Shown: piece by piece, positions 14,090 through 22,456 of the stretch
Numbering within the stretch: the stretch's first letter is position 1
Layout of the letters: each line of letters starts with the position of its first letter
Origin: Agromyces luteolus
Lineage (GTDB): Bacteria > Actinomycetota > Actinomycetes > Actinomycetales > Microbacteriaceae
Assembly (NCBI RefSeq): GCF_009729855.1
Contig: NZ_WODA01000020.1
Span: 1 to 50,639, forward strand
Direction: 5' to 3'
DNA: 50,639 nt
Translations under genes and position numbers: made by a program
Notes under the pieces: generated by a model
What the model was told of the DNA's origin: nothing
Databases searched by the model: none
The model's input: only the letters and a program-made list of their open reading frames with translations

Positions 14090-15394
14090 TCACCGTGTCC
14101 GGGCCGGGCGCGCCCGATCGAGCACGACGGCCGCCGTCAGCAGCACGGTCCCGGCTGCGGCGAGCGCGAGGTCGAGCGAGCGGAGGATCACCCCGAGCAG
14201 CGGGACGAGCGCGAGCACGGCGGCGACCAGGATCGCCGCGGTCGACGGAGCGCGCGACCCGGCCGGGGCGGCCTCGACGAATCGCTCGAATCGGGCGAGC
14301 GGTGACGAGATGAGCCACACGACGACGAGCACGAGGGCGAACACGGCCGGGCGTCCGAGCCACCACGCGGCATCCGTCGGCGCCGGCGCGAGGCCGGGCA
14401 GGAGGAGCGTGGCGCCCGCGACGACGACGATCACCGGCATGTGCCAGAGGTAGAGCGTCAGCGCCCGGCTCGCCACGAAGGACACGGCGGCCCGCACCGA
14501 TCGGGAGGCCATGAGCCGCCCGAGCGCGGGGTGGAACAGGGTGAGCAGGCTCATCTGGGCGATGCCGAGCAGCATGAGCGAGACGGTCGGCGGGTCGAGG
14601 TTGGTCAGCATGTTCGGCGCGTGCCAACCCGCGACGACCCCCAGCCAGGCCAGCGCGTAGGCCGCGACCGCGATGGCCGCGAGCTGCAGACGCGAGCGCC
14701 GGCCGAACCATCCGTCGGCGTACCAGAACCCGAGCTGCTGCACGAAGGCGCCGACGAAGAGGAGGTCGATCAGTCCGACCTCGCGGCTTCCCGTCGCGAA
14801 GCGGGCGAGGTCGACGATCGCGGCGGCCGCGGCGAGCGCGACGAGCGTGCCGCGCGGCGCGCGCTCGTGCAGCGCGAGGAGCCACGGCACGAGGCACTGC
14901 ACGAGGAGGTACGCGGCGAGGAACCAGAGCGGCACCCCGATGCCCGCCGCGATCGTGTCGCGCAGCGCGGGGTCGGCGCCGGCGAACGTCGCGATGACGA
15001 GCGCGGTCGTGACGACGGCGAACAGCGGAAGCGCCGGCGCCGCCAGCCGCAACGTGCGGGAGCGGACGAAGTCGGCGGCCGTGTCGCCCAGCGCGCGGCG
15101 GCGACGCCACGAGGTCGCGGCGGTGAAGCCGCCGAGCGCGAAGAACAGCGGCATGACCTGCCCGACCCAGGTCGCCGCGACGAACCACGGCTGCTCCTCG
15201 ACGGGGCGGGACAGCACGATCCGACCCGACGGGTCGAGGCCGGCGCCGACCATGAGGAGGTGCGCCACCACGACCAGGAGGATGCACGCGACCCGGGCGA
15301 GGTCGACGACCGGGTCGCGCAGCACCGACGTCGCGGCCGGCACCGGACCGCGCACGGGCTCCTCCAGCGCACGGGTCTCCTCGTCGTCGCCCAC
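14090..15394 (-). CDS. acyltransferase-3 family membrane protein
   Basis: The protein is about 434 residues with some ten to eleven transmembrane helices. N-terminal features match the acyltransferase-3 (OafA/WecH-like) family: VVDLARVACILLVVVAHLLM in TM1, MPLFFALGGFTAATSW, then SRTLRLAAPAL and later SRALTLYLWHMPVIV. These enzymes move acyl groups onto cell-envelope sugars. The conserved His of TM1 (VVAHLLM) is present. The acceptor is unknown. I prefer the GTG at 15394, which has CATGAT-N6 upstream; an in-frame ATG at 15433 would add 13 residues. Confidence 0.85.
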   Translation of the reverse strand: MGDDEETRALEEPVRGPVPAATSVLRDPVVDLARVACILLVVVAHLLMVGAGLDPSGRIVLSRPVEEQPWFVAATWVGQVMPLFFALGGFTAATSWRRRRALGDTAADFVRSRTLRLAAPALPLFAVVTTALVIATFAGADPALRDTIAAGIGVPLWFLAAYLLVQCLVPWLLALHERAPRGTLVALAAAAAIVDLARFATGSREVGLIDLLFVGAFVQQLGFWYADGWFGRRSRLQLAAIAVAAYALAWLGVVAGWHAPNMLTNLDPPTVSLMLLGIAQMSLLTLFHPALGRLMASRSVRAAVSFVASRALTLYLWHMPVIVVVAGATLLLPGLAPAPTDAAWWLGRPAVFALVLVVVWLISSPLARFERFVEAAPAGSRAPSTAAILVAAVLALVPLLGVILRSLDLALAAAGTVLLTAAVVLDRARPARTR

Positions 15395-15400
15395 GGCACC

Positions 15401-15406
15401 ATCATG
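15401..15406 (-). promoter_or_regulatory. possible leaderless -10 box CATGAT
   Basis: CATGAT-N6-GTG on the minus strand matches TATGAT in five of six bases and supports the GTG at 15394 as the acyltransferase start. Confidence 0.4.
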
Positions 15407-15456
15407 GCCGCCCGGCTGCGCAGAGCGCACCATCCACGCGTGGCAGACTCGATCGC

Positions 15457-15891
15457 ATGAGCATCTGGTTCGGCGAGCCCTCACTGGAGTGGGCGAACTC
15501 GCGCGGCGAGCACGCCCTGATCCGCGCCCTCGGCATCGAGATGACCGAGATCACCGAGGGGTCGTTGAAGGGGCGGATGCCGGTGGACCACCGGACGCGC
15601 CAGCCGGCGGGCGTGCTGCACGGCGGAGCATCCGTCGCCCTCGCCGAGACGCTCGCGAGCTGGGGCGCGTCGTTCACGGTGGACCCCGCGCAGTACTACT
15701 GCGTCGGGATGGAGATCAACGCGAACCACGTCCGCCCGGTCTCCGAGGGGTGGGTGCACGCGGAGGCGAGCCCGATCACGCGCGGCCGCACGACGCAGGT
15801 CTGGGACATCCGCATCACCGACGAGCAGGGGCGCCTCGTGTGCGTCTCGCGGTGCACCATGGCGGTGCTGCCGACGCCGTCGCAGTACTGA
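15457..15891 (+). CDS. PaaI-family hotdog-fold thioesterase
   Basis: The 144-residue protein has the hotdog signature QPAGVLHGGASVALAETLAS, in which the HGG motif and the downstream Glu bind and hydrolyse the thioester, followed by VGMEINANHVRPV and the CVSRCTMAVLP end strand. It is closest to the PaaI/EntH/YdiI group, which hydrolyses aromatic or DHNA-type acyl-CoA; the exact substrate is not known. It is divergent from the acyltransferase with a 62-bp gap. CAGACT seven bases before the ATG is a weak leaderless box. Confidence 0.9.
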   Translation: MSIWFGEPSLEWANSRGEHALIRALGIEMTEITEGSLKGRMPVDHRTRQPAGVLHGGASVALAETLASWGASFTVDPAQYYCVGMEINANHVRPVSEGWVHAEASPITRGRTTQVWDIRITDEQGRLVCVSRCTMAVLPTPSQY

Positions 15892-15909
15892 CGCGGGCCG
15901 ATCGCCGCG

Positions 15910-15915
15910 TATGTT
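15910..15915 (+). promoter_or_regulatory. leaderless -10 box TATGTT
   Basis: TATGTT-N6-GTG sets +1 at the start codon of the amidotransferase gene at 15922, although the thioesterase stop is only about 20 bp upstream. This suggests separate transcription. Confidence 0.55.
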
Positions 15916-15921
15916 GGGGCC

Positions 15922-16653
15922 GTGAAGCCGTTCGTGCTCCTCGCCACCCGCGCAGAGGACCAGCCCGCCGACGAGGAGTACGCCCTCTTCCTCCGCGGCA
16001 CCGGGCTCGACGAACCCGACCTGATCCGCGTGCGGCTCGAGGCCGAGCGGATGCCTCAGCTCGACCTCGACGCACTGTCGGGCATCTTCGTCGGCGGCGG
16101 CCCGTTCAACGCCTCCGACCCGGCGGAGCGGAAGTCGGCGGTCCAGCACCGCGTGGAGGCCGAGTTCGCGACGCTGCTCGACGAGGTCGTCGCCCGCGAC
16201 TTCCCGTTCCTCGGCGCCTGCTACGGCGTCGGTACCGTCGGCGCGCACCAGGGCGCGGTGATCGACGCGACGTACGCCGAGAAGATCGGGGTCGTGCCGG
16301 TCACGTTGACGGATGCGGGCGCGGCCGACCCGTTGATGGCCGGCCTGCCGGAGACGTTCAACGCGTTCGTCGGCCACAAGGAGGCGATCAGCGTGCTGCC
16401 GCCGTCGGCGACGCTCCTGGGGTCGTCGCCGACGTGCCCGGTGCAGGTCTTCCGCGTCGGCTCCAACGTCTACGCGACGCAGTTCCACCCCGAGCTCGAC
16501 CTCGAGGGCATCCAGGTCCGCATCCGCGCCTACGCGAGCTACGGCTACTTCGCGGCCGACGAACTCGAGTTCACGCTCGCGGCGGCGGCCCGCGCGGTCG
16601 TGTCGGAGCCGAGCCGGATGCTGCGGACCTTCGTCGAGCTGCACGCGCGGTAG
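15922..16653 (+). CDS. class I glutamine amidotransferase (GuaA-N-like)
   Basis: The 243-residue protein is a stand-alone class I GATase. The nucleophile elbow is FLGACYGVGTVG (Cys about residue 96), the oxyanion glycines are GIFVGGGPFN, and the His-Glu pair is in ATQFHPELDLEG. The triad is complete, so it should release ammonia from glutamine or cleave a gamma-glutamyl bond. It resembles GuaA-N-like proteins annotated as glutamine amidotransferase or GMP synthase-like. It lacks a synthetase domain and the partner is not adjacent. GTG start with leaderless -10. Confidence 0.9.
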   Translation: MKPFVLLATRAEDQPADEEYALFLRGTGLDEPDLIRVRLEAERMPQLDLDALSGIFVGGGPFNASDPAERKSAVQHRVEAEFATLLDEVVARDFPFLGACYGVGTVGAHQGAVIDATYAEKIGVVPVTLTDAGAADPLMAGLPETFNAFVGHKEAISVLPPSATLLGSSPTCPVQVFRVGSNVYATQFHPELDLEGIQVRIRAYASYGYFAADELEFTLAAAARAVVSEPSRMLRTFVELHAR

Positions 16654-16684
16654 CGGCGCGCGCCGCGCGCGGCGCACTGCCGCC

Positions 16685-16740
16685 GCATGAGAATCCGCCG
16701 CACGAGTCGCCTCAGCCGCCCGTCACCCGGATCCTCATGC
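16685..16740. repeat. intergenic inverted-repeat element, copy B
   Basis: Arms GCATGAGAATCCG (16685-16697) and CGGATCCTCATGC (16728-16740) pair with one mismatch (G-U in a minus-strand transcript) around a 30-nt spacer. It lies between the convergent amidotransferase and GH31 gene ends. It shares arms and spacer length, but not spacer sequence, with copy A at 7636-7689. Confidence 0.7.
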
Positions 16741-16754
16741 GTCGGGTCGTTTCG

Positions 16755-19001
16755 TCAGGACGATGCGAACACCTCGCGCAGGACGGGCCATGCGGCCGCG
16801 CGGACGAACACCGGGATCCGGTCGATCGGCACGTCGACGCGGATCGTCGCGTCGCCGTCGAGCCGCTCGCCGCTCCACGCGTCCACCCAATCGCCGGGCG
16901 GCAACGCGACCTCGTGCTCGGTATCGCCGTCCGAGAGCACGGGCGAGACGAACAGGTCGCGGCCGAGGAACCACTGGAGCGGATGGCTCCACGCCGTCTC
17001 GAGCCCGGGGTGGTCGAAGTACACCGGGCGCATGAGCGGCGCCGAGGTCCGGACGCTCTCGGCGGCCTCGGCCGCGAGGTACGGCACGAGGCGCTCGCGC
17101 AGTTGCGCGAAGGATCGGAACACCGGCAGCACCCGATCGTCGCCCGTCTGCTCCGCGATGTTCCACGGCGTGCGGTCGCGCACCGGTCGGCGGTGGTGGT
17201 TGAACTCCGAGTGGTACTGCATGATCGGCACGAACGTCGAGGCGGCCGTCGCGCGGAGGTACAGCTCGGCGCTCGGCAGCGGGCCCGAGAAGCCCGCGAG
17301 ATCCCACCCCCAGTAGAGGATGCCGCTTGCCGCCGCCGAGAGCCCGGCGAACATGGACCAGCGGAACGCCTCCCAGGTCGAGTTCTCGTCGCCGGCCCAG
17401 AAGGCGCCGTGCGCCTGCGACCCCGTGAAGCCCGCGCGGCTGAACGTCACGGGCGCCTTGCCCGCCGAGCGCAGCAGGTCGCCGTAGGCCTTCGCATAGG
17501 CGACCGGGAACACGTTGTTCCCCTCGTCGCCGCGCGTGCCGTCGAGGTAGGCGAGCTCCCGGCCCCACGCGTGCTCGCCGCCATCCGTCTTGAAGCCGTC
17601 GATGCCGACCTCCTCGACGAGGTAGCGACGCTTCTCGGTCCACCACCGCGCGGCCCGCTCGTCGGTGAGGTCGGGCATCGTCGACAGCGGGAACCACCAG
17701 CCGCGGTTGCGGTACGGCCGCAGCTGGCCGCGCGCGTCCGGCTCGCGGATCAGCACGCCCTCGCGATCGGCGGCGAGCGCGTCGGCGCGGGCCTGGCCGG
17801 TCGGGTGCGGGCGCGCCTTCAGCAGCGGGATCTGCCAGAGATGCACGCGGATGCCGCGGACGTGCAGGTCGTCGACCATGCCCTTCGGGTCGGGCCACGC
17901 GCCGTCCGCCGGGAAGTCGAAGTCGGCGAGCCGGTGCGGTGCGCCGTCCTCGGTCACCTCGTAGCGGGCGTCGCGGAACGCGGTGAAGGTGCGCTCGTCG
18001 CTCCACGCCTCGATGACGACCGAGCCGACGGGCACGTCGTGCTCGCGGTGCAGGTCCATCTGCCGCACGACCTCGGCCTGCGTGTTCCACTCGTTGCCGC
18101 TCGCCCACAGCCGGAAAACCCAGTCGGGCAGCTCCTCGGGGCGGCCGACCTCCGCGAGGAAGGCGTCGAGCACGGCCCGCGGATCGCCGTCGTAGAACGC
18201 GACCGTCACGGCGGGCTCGCCGGCCGCGGCATCCGTTTCGGCCTCGACGACCAGTCGATCGGGGTCGCTCGCGCCGACGTCGAACCACACGCGGCGCGAG
18301 GTGCGCACGTGGAAGCCCCACCCCGCGCCGCCCACGACGTGCGCGAACGGCATCGGGAGGTACGTCTTCCGCTCGGCGCCCTGCGACTTGTACTGCTCGA
18401 ACACGACCGAGTCGAGCTCGGTGCCGCGGTGGTCGAGTGCGTCGAAGCGCTCGCCGAAGCCCGTGACGTGCTCGCCGTCGGCGAGCGGCAGCGCGAAGCG
18501 GATGCGGCGAACCCGCACGCCGTCGGTCAGCACCTGCACGCTGCCCGGGATGACGCGGCGAGCGCCGTCGGTCGCGACGACGTGGTCGGGCGCATCGCGC
18601 CAACCCGAGGCGACGGTCTCGAAGCGGCGCGTGCGCTGGATGCCGCCGTCGGCCATGCGTCCGACGAAGCGGTAGCGGATGGCGCTGCCCGCCTCCGGCG
18701 CCGGGACCTCGACCGCCCAGCCGCCCGCGCTGCGGGCGAGCCGCGCCTGCGCGGACGCGAGGTGCCCGCCGTCGATCGCCTGGCCGCGGGACGTGCGCGC
18801 GACGCGCGCGAGCGGGAGCCGTTCGGTGCGGCGGGAGCCCGCGGCATCCGTCGTCTCGAGCTCGACCTCGACGGACTCGACGTCGGGCGTCGTGCGGACG
18901 CCGAGGCGGAGGGGCGCGCCGGCGACGGGGTCGAGCGGCCAGCGCTGCTCGGTGTCGATCGAGTACGGGTGGCCGGAGCCGAACGGGCGGTGGCGGATCA
19001 T
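16755..19001 (-). CDS. glycoside hydrolase family 31 alpha-glycosidase
   Basis: The 748-residue protein has an N-terminal beta-sandwich region (1-280), a (beta/alpha)8 barrel (about 290-610) and a C-terminal beta domain. The catalytic nucleophile is Asp473 in DGFKTDGGEH and the acid/base is Asp538 in FWAGDENSTW. GH31 enzymes release alpha-glucose, alpha-xylose or sulfoquinovose with retention; specificity is not readable, though a GH15 partner favours alpha-glucosides. No signal peptide, so it acts in the cytoplasm on imported sugar. Start ATG follows GGAGA and overlaps the GH15 stop by four bases. It is the last gene of the ROK-ABC operon. Confidence 0.92.
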   Translation of the reverse strand: MIRHRPFGSGHPYSIDTEQRWPLDPVAGAPLRLGVRTTPDVESVEVELETTDAAGSRRTERLPLARVARTSRGQAIDGGHLASAQARLARSAGGWAVEVPAPEAGSAIRYRFVGRMADGGIQRTRRFETVASGWRDAPDHVVATDGARRVIPGSVQVLTDGVRVRRIRFALPLADGEHVTGFGERFDALDHRGTELDSVVFEQYKSQGAERKTYLPMPFAHVVGGAGWGFHVRTSRRVWFDVGASDPDRLVVEAETDAAAGEPAVTVAFYDGDPRAVLDAFLAEVGRPEELPDWVFRLWASGNEWNTQAEVVRQMDLHREHDVPVGSVVIEAWSDERTFTAFRDARYEVTEDGAPHRLADFDFPADGAWPDPKGMVDDLHVRGIRVHLWQIPLLKARPHPTGQARADALAADREGVLIREPDARGQLRPYRNRGWWFPLSTMPDLTDERAARWWTEKRRYLVEEVGIDGFKTDGGEHAWGRELAYLDGTRGDEGNNVFPVAYAKAYGDLLRSAGKAPVTFSRAGFTGSQAHGAFWAGDENSTWEAFRWSMFAGLSAAASGILYWGWDLAGFSGPLPSAELYLRATAASTFVPIMQYHSEFNHHRRPVRDRTPWNIAEQTGDDRVLPVFRSFAQLRERLVPYLAAEAAESVRTSAPLMRPVYFDHPGLETAWSHPLQWFLGRDLFVSPVLSDGDTEHEVALPPGDWVDAWSGERLDGDATIRVDVPIDRIPVFVRAAAWPVLREVFASS

Positions 19002-20152
19002 GCGGAGGTCTCCTGCGGTGCGGGGGCGGTGGCGCCGTCGAGCTCGACGGCGAGGCGGATGAGCATGGCGTGGCTCCAGAGCAGCGGATCGGCCGACGTG
19101 CCCCACCGCTCGACCCACTCGTCGACGCGCGAGGCGTCGAGGAGGTGGCGTTCGACCTGCTCGGGCATCGAGCCGTCGGGCCCGGCCGTGCTCGCCGCCC
19201 ACGCGAGCAGTGCGCGCGCCCGGTCGGGGTCGCCGGCGCGCGCGTGCGCGAGCCCGAGGAAGCACGAGAGCAGGGGCCACTGGCCGCCGCCGAAGTAGGT
19301 GTCGCCGAGGAAGCGGTGCACGCCGCCGTCGACGGCGAGGTCGCGTTCGATCGCGGCGATCGTGGCGGTGCCGAGTGCGGATGCCGCCGGCACGACGTCC
19401 ATGACCCCGACGACCGCGGCGAGGCTCGCGTCCACCGCCGTCGACCCGACCCACTTGGAGAGGTGGCCGTCCGCGACGCCGCGCGCCCGGATGAACGCCT
19501 CGACCTCGTCGGCGGTCGAGGCCGCGAGCGCGGCACGCGCGTCGTCGAGGACGCCGAGCGTCGCCGCCGCACGGAGCCCGGCCGCGATGCAGCCGAGTGT
19601 CGACACGTGCACGTGCTCGGCGTGCTCCTCCCACCAGTCGAAGCAGGGCCGCTGCCACGATGAGGCGAGGTAGTCGACCGTGAGCGCGATCGACGGCGCC
19701 CAGCGCGCGGCATCCGCCCCATGATTGCGGACGTGCTCGGCGACGGCCCAGACCCAGGTGCCGTAGCCGTCGAGCTGGAAGTCCCACCACTCGTCGTCGC
19801 CGGCGCGGCCGTCGAAGGTGAAGCGCGTGGGCAGCATCGCGGCGTCCTCGACCGGCGCGCCGGCCCGGGCCGCGGCCGCGATCGCGCCGATCTCGTCGCG
19901 ACGCGACTCGAGCACCCGGGCGCACCAGTCGAAGAACCGCTCGGCCGACTCGGCTCGGCCGTACGCCGACATCGCATCGGCGATGAACGCGCCGTCGCGG
20001 AACCAGCTGTACCCGGCGTACGCCGAGAACGTGGGGCTCGCGGGGTAGGCGCCGCCGGCGTCCTGGAGCGACGAGATGAGGTCGGCGCTCGAGGCGACGA
20101 GCGCGGCGAGACCGGTCTGCTCGGCGGCGCGGTCGGTCGTGGGAAGGGTCAT
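18998..20152 (-). CDS. glycoside hydrolase family 15 / glucoamylase-like protein
   Basis: The 384-residue protein is the (alpha/alpha)6-barrel domain of a GH15-type enzyme without the usual N-terminal beta domain. Visible motifs are AGYSWFRDGAF near residue 48, FQLDGYGTWVWAVAEH near 125, GHLSKWVGS, and GPDGSMPEQ near 325, which carries the catalytic base Glu, with DPLLWSHAMLIRL close to the end. It would trim alpha-glucosyl residues from oligosaccharides with inversion. No export signal, so cytoplasmic. It overlaps GH31 at ATGA and follows the solute-binding gene after a hairpin-containing gap. Confidence 0.85.
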   Translation of the reverse strand: MTLPTTDRAAEQTGLAALVASSADLISSLQDAGGAYPASPTFSAYAGYSWFRDGAFIADAMSAYGRAESAERFFDWCARVLESRRDEIGAIAAAARAGAPVEDAAMLPTRFTFDGRAGDDEWWDFQLDGYGTWVWAVAEHVRNHGADAARWAPSIALTVDYLASSWQRPCFDWWEEHAEHVHVSTLGCIAAGLRAAATLGVLDDARAALAASTADEVEAFIRARGVADGHLSKWVGSTAVDASLAAVVGVMDVVPAASALGTATIAAIERDLAVDGGVHRFLGDTYFGGGQWPLLSCFLGLAHARAGDPDRARALLAWAASTAGPDGSMPEQVERHLLDASRVDEWVERWGTSADPLLWSHAMLIRLAVELDGATAPAPQETSA

Positions 20153-20184
20153 CGTGGTGCTGCCTTCGTGCGTCGTGGATGGGC

Positions 20185-20212
20185 GGGGCCGGGCGCGTGG
20201 ACGCCCGGCCCC
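20185..20212 (-). terminator. intra-operon stem-loop after the binding-protein gene
   Basis: A perfect 11-bp GC stem (20185-20195 with 20202-20212) and 6-nt loop sits between the solute-binding stop and the GH15 start. In ABC operons such loops cause partial termination or stabilise the upstream message, giving excess binding protein. It has no T-run. Confidence 0.65.
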
Positions 20213-20228
20213 GAGTTGGTGCGAGCGG

Positions 20229-21479
20229 TCAGCCGCCGATCGCGGCGTTGATGCGCTCCTCGGCGGAGTCGAGGGCCTCCTGGACGCTCTTGCGACCGGC
20301 CTGCGCCTCGACGAGCTCCTCGGTCATGATGTCCTGCATCTCCTGCTGGCCTTCGGCGACCACGGGCGGCAGGGCGACGTTCTCGAGCGAGTCGAACACG
20401 GCCTGGCGGTTCTCGGGGCTGCCGAGCGTCAGGTAGCTGTCGAGCGCGGCCTCGTCGGAGGTCGCCGGCAGCTCCCAGCCCGCATCGAGGCGGGTCTGGA
20501 CCATGACGTCGCTCGAGGTGAGGTACTCGGCGAACGCCGCGGCGGCCTCCTGGTGCTCCGAGCCGGCCGAGACGCCGACCGCGTTCGAGAAGAGGGCGCT
20601 CGCCTGCTGCGTGTTGCCCGGCTCGACCGCGATGTCCCAGCCGAACGGCACATCGGCGAACGCGCCGAACATCCAGATGCCCGTGTGCAACATCGCGAGC
20701 TTTCCGTCGAGGAACAGGTTGGTGTCGAAGTCGGGCGTGCCCTGGCCGTCCTCGATGGTGGGCATGACCGTGCCGCTCTTGCCGACGAGCCACTCGGCCG
20801 CCTCGACGCCCTCGGGCGTGTTGAACGCGACCTCGGTGCCGTCCTCGTTCAGGAACTCGCCGCCGTTCTGCGCGAGCACCTTGTAGTACTCGTAGAAGCT
20901 CACGGGCTGGTGGTCGCCCCAGACGCCCGCGCCCTCGTCGGTGAGCTCCTCGGCCGCGGCCTGCTCGTCGGCCCACGTCCAGTCGGCGGTCGGCGTCTCG
21001 ACGCCCGCGGCCTCGAAGAGGTCGGCGTTGTAGAACAGCACGACGGTCGAGAACGAGCTGGGCAGTGCGTACTGCGTGCCATCCGCCTGGTACGCCTCGA
21101 GCACGCTCTCGCGGTACGCCGACGGGTCCTCGGGATCGAGCTCTGCGAGCACGCCGTTCGCCTGGTACTGCGCGAAGTTCGCGTACTCGATGTCGAACAC
21201 GTCCGACACGGTGCCCGCGGCGAGGTCGGTCTGCAGCGCCGTGCCGTAGTCGGCGTAGGGCAGCGTCGTGACCTCGACGGTGATGTCGGGGTTCTCCTCC
21301 TCGAACGCGTCGACGATGGCCTGGAGGTTCTCCTCGTTGCCGCCGTTCGAGATGAAGTTCGTGTACGTGATCGTGACGGGGCCGTCGGCCTCGGTCGACG
21401 AGTCGCCGGCCGAGCAGCCGGTCAGGGCGAGTGCGGTGGCGGCGACGATGCCGACGCCGGCCAGTGCTGTGGTCCTCAT
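20229..21479 (-). CDS. ABC sugar transporter solute-binding lipoprotein
   Basis: The 416-residue protein has a lipoprotein signal peptide with lipobox LALTGC (Cys22), then a family 1 extracellular binding fold: VTITYTNFISNGG, VDAFEEENPDITVEV, YGTALQTDLAAGTVSDVF, YALPSSFSTVVLFYNADLFE and FLDGKLAMLHTGIWMFG. It should capture an oligosaccharide outside the cell and deliver it to the two permeases encoded upstream. Acidic residues dominate the mature protein. AAGGAG gives a strong ribosome binding site. The co-transcribed GH15 and GH31 genes point to an alpha-glucoside as ligand. Confidence 0.95.
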   Translation of the reverse strand: MRTTALAGVGIVAATALALTGCSAGDSSTEADGPVTITYTNFISNGGNEENLQAIVDAFEEENPDITVEVTTLPYADYGTALQTDLAAGTVSDVFDIEYANFAQYQANGVLAELDPEDPSAYRESVLEAYQADGTQYALPSSFSTVVLFYNADLFEAAGVETPTADWTWADEQAAAEELTDEGAGVWGDHQPVSFYEYYKVLAQNGGEFLNEDGTEVAFNTPEGVEAAEWLVGKSGTVMPTIEDGQGTPDFDTNLFLDGKLAMLHTGIWMFGAFADVPFGWDIAVEPGNTQQASALFSNAVGVSAGSEHQEAAAAFAEYLTSSDVMVQTRLDAGWELPATSDEAALDSYLTLGSPENRQAVFDSLENVALPPVVAEGQQEMQDIMTEELVEAQAGRKSVQEALDSAEERINAAIGG

Positions 21480-21571
21480 GGTGCGTATCTCCTTCGATAG
21501 GGGTGAGGCGTGGGTGGGGGACGGGTGGATGGATCGGGCGGGTGTTCGGGACGGGACCGCGGACCGCGGCC
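21480..21571 (-). promoter_or_regulatory. C-rich, G-poor leader before the binding-protein gene
   Basis: On the minus strand this 92-nt gap is a long run of CCC-containing, G-poor sequence after an initial CCGCGG-rich hairpin, ending in TATCGAAGGAG. Such pyrimidine-rich unstructured RNA resembles a Rho-loading (rut) site and could modulate expression inside the operon. Tentative. Confidence 0.3.
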
Positions 21572-22456
21572 TCACTTGAGGCCGGTGTTCGCGACCCCCT
21601 GGATGACGTACTTCTGGGCGAACAGGTAGATGGCGAGCATCGGGAGGATGCTCACGACGGAGCCGGCCATGACGATGTCCCACTGGGTCGTGTACTGGCC
21701 CTGCAGGCCCGCGAGGGCGACCGGCAGCGTCTGCAGCTCGGGCGAGCGCAGCACGACGAGCGGCCACAGGAAGCTGTTCCAGCTCCCCATGAACGCGAAC
21801 ACCGCGAGCGTCGCGAGCGCCGGCCGGATGTTGGGCAGGATCACGGTCCAGAAGATCCGGAAGTGACCGGCGCCGTCGAGCGCGGCGGCCTCGTCGAGCT
21901 CGAACGGCACCTGGTTCATCGCCTGGCGGAGGAGGAACACCCCGAACGCGGCGGCGAGCGTCGGCAGCAGGGCGCCGAGGTAGGTGTCGACGAGGCCCCA
22001 CGCTCGCAGCTCGGCGAAGAGCGGCACGACGAGCACCTGCAGCGGGATCATCATCGTCGCGAGGTAGATGCCGAAGACGACCGTGCGCCCGCGGAACGGC
22101 AGCCGGCTGAACGCGTAGGCCGCGGTCGCGCTCGTGAAGAGCTGCGCGAGCGTCGTGATCGTCGCGAGCAGCAGGCTGTTGCCGACGACCCGCGCGAACG
22201 GCAGGTCGGCGAACAGCCGCTGGTACGCCTCGAGGCTCGCGTCGGCGGGGATCAGCGACGGCGTCGAGCTCAAGCCGCTGCCGGGGGTCAACGAGGTGAC
22301 GACCGTCCAGTAGAACGGGAAGAACATCGCCAGCGCGCCGAGGACCATCACGACGTGCAGCACCACGCTGCGGGCGAGCGCCGCGCGCGCGGCGTCGGTG
22401 CGACGACGGATGCCTCCGGTCCGAGCCGTCGTCGGCGCGAGCGTCGTCTCAGCCAT
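21572..22456 (-). CDS. ABC sugar transporter permease, MalG type
   Basis: The 294-residue protein has six transmembrane helices and the permease EAA loop ELDEAAALDGAGHFRIFW before ILPNIRPAL, which docks on the ATPase. It ends with the typical AQKYVIQGVANTGLK tail of MalG-type (CUT1) permeases. Its start overlaps the other permease by eight bases. It forms the import channel with the MalF-type partner. No ATPase gene is in the operon. Confidence 0.95.
   Translation of the reverse strand: MAETTLAPTTARTGGIRRRTDAARAALARSVVLHVVMVLGALAMFFPFYWTVVTSLTPGSGLSSTPSLIPADASLEAYQRLFADLPFARVVGNSLLLATITTLAQLFTSATAAYAFSRLPFRGRTVVFGIYLATMMIPLQVLVVPLFAELRAWGLVDTYLGALLPTLAAAFGVFLLRQAMNQVPFELDEAAALDGAGHFRIFWTVILPNIRPALATLAVFAFMGSWNSFLWPLVVLRSPELQTLPVALAGLQGQYTTQWDIVMAGSVVSILPMLAIYLFAQKYVIQGVANTGLK

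Noticed and set aside
15457..16653. Operon of the thioesterase and the amidotransferase
   Set aside because: They are only 30 bp apart, but the second has its own well-placed -10 box, so co-transcription is not assumed.
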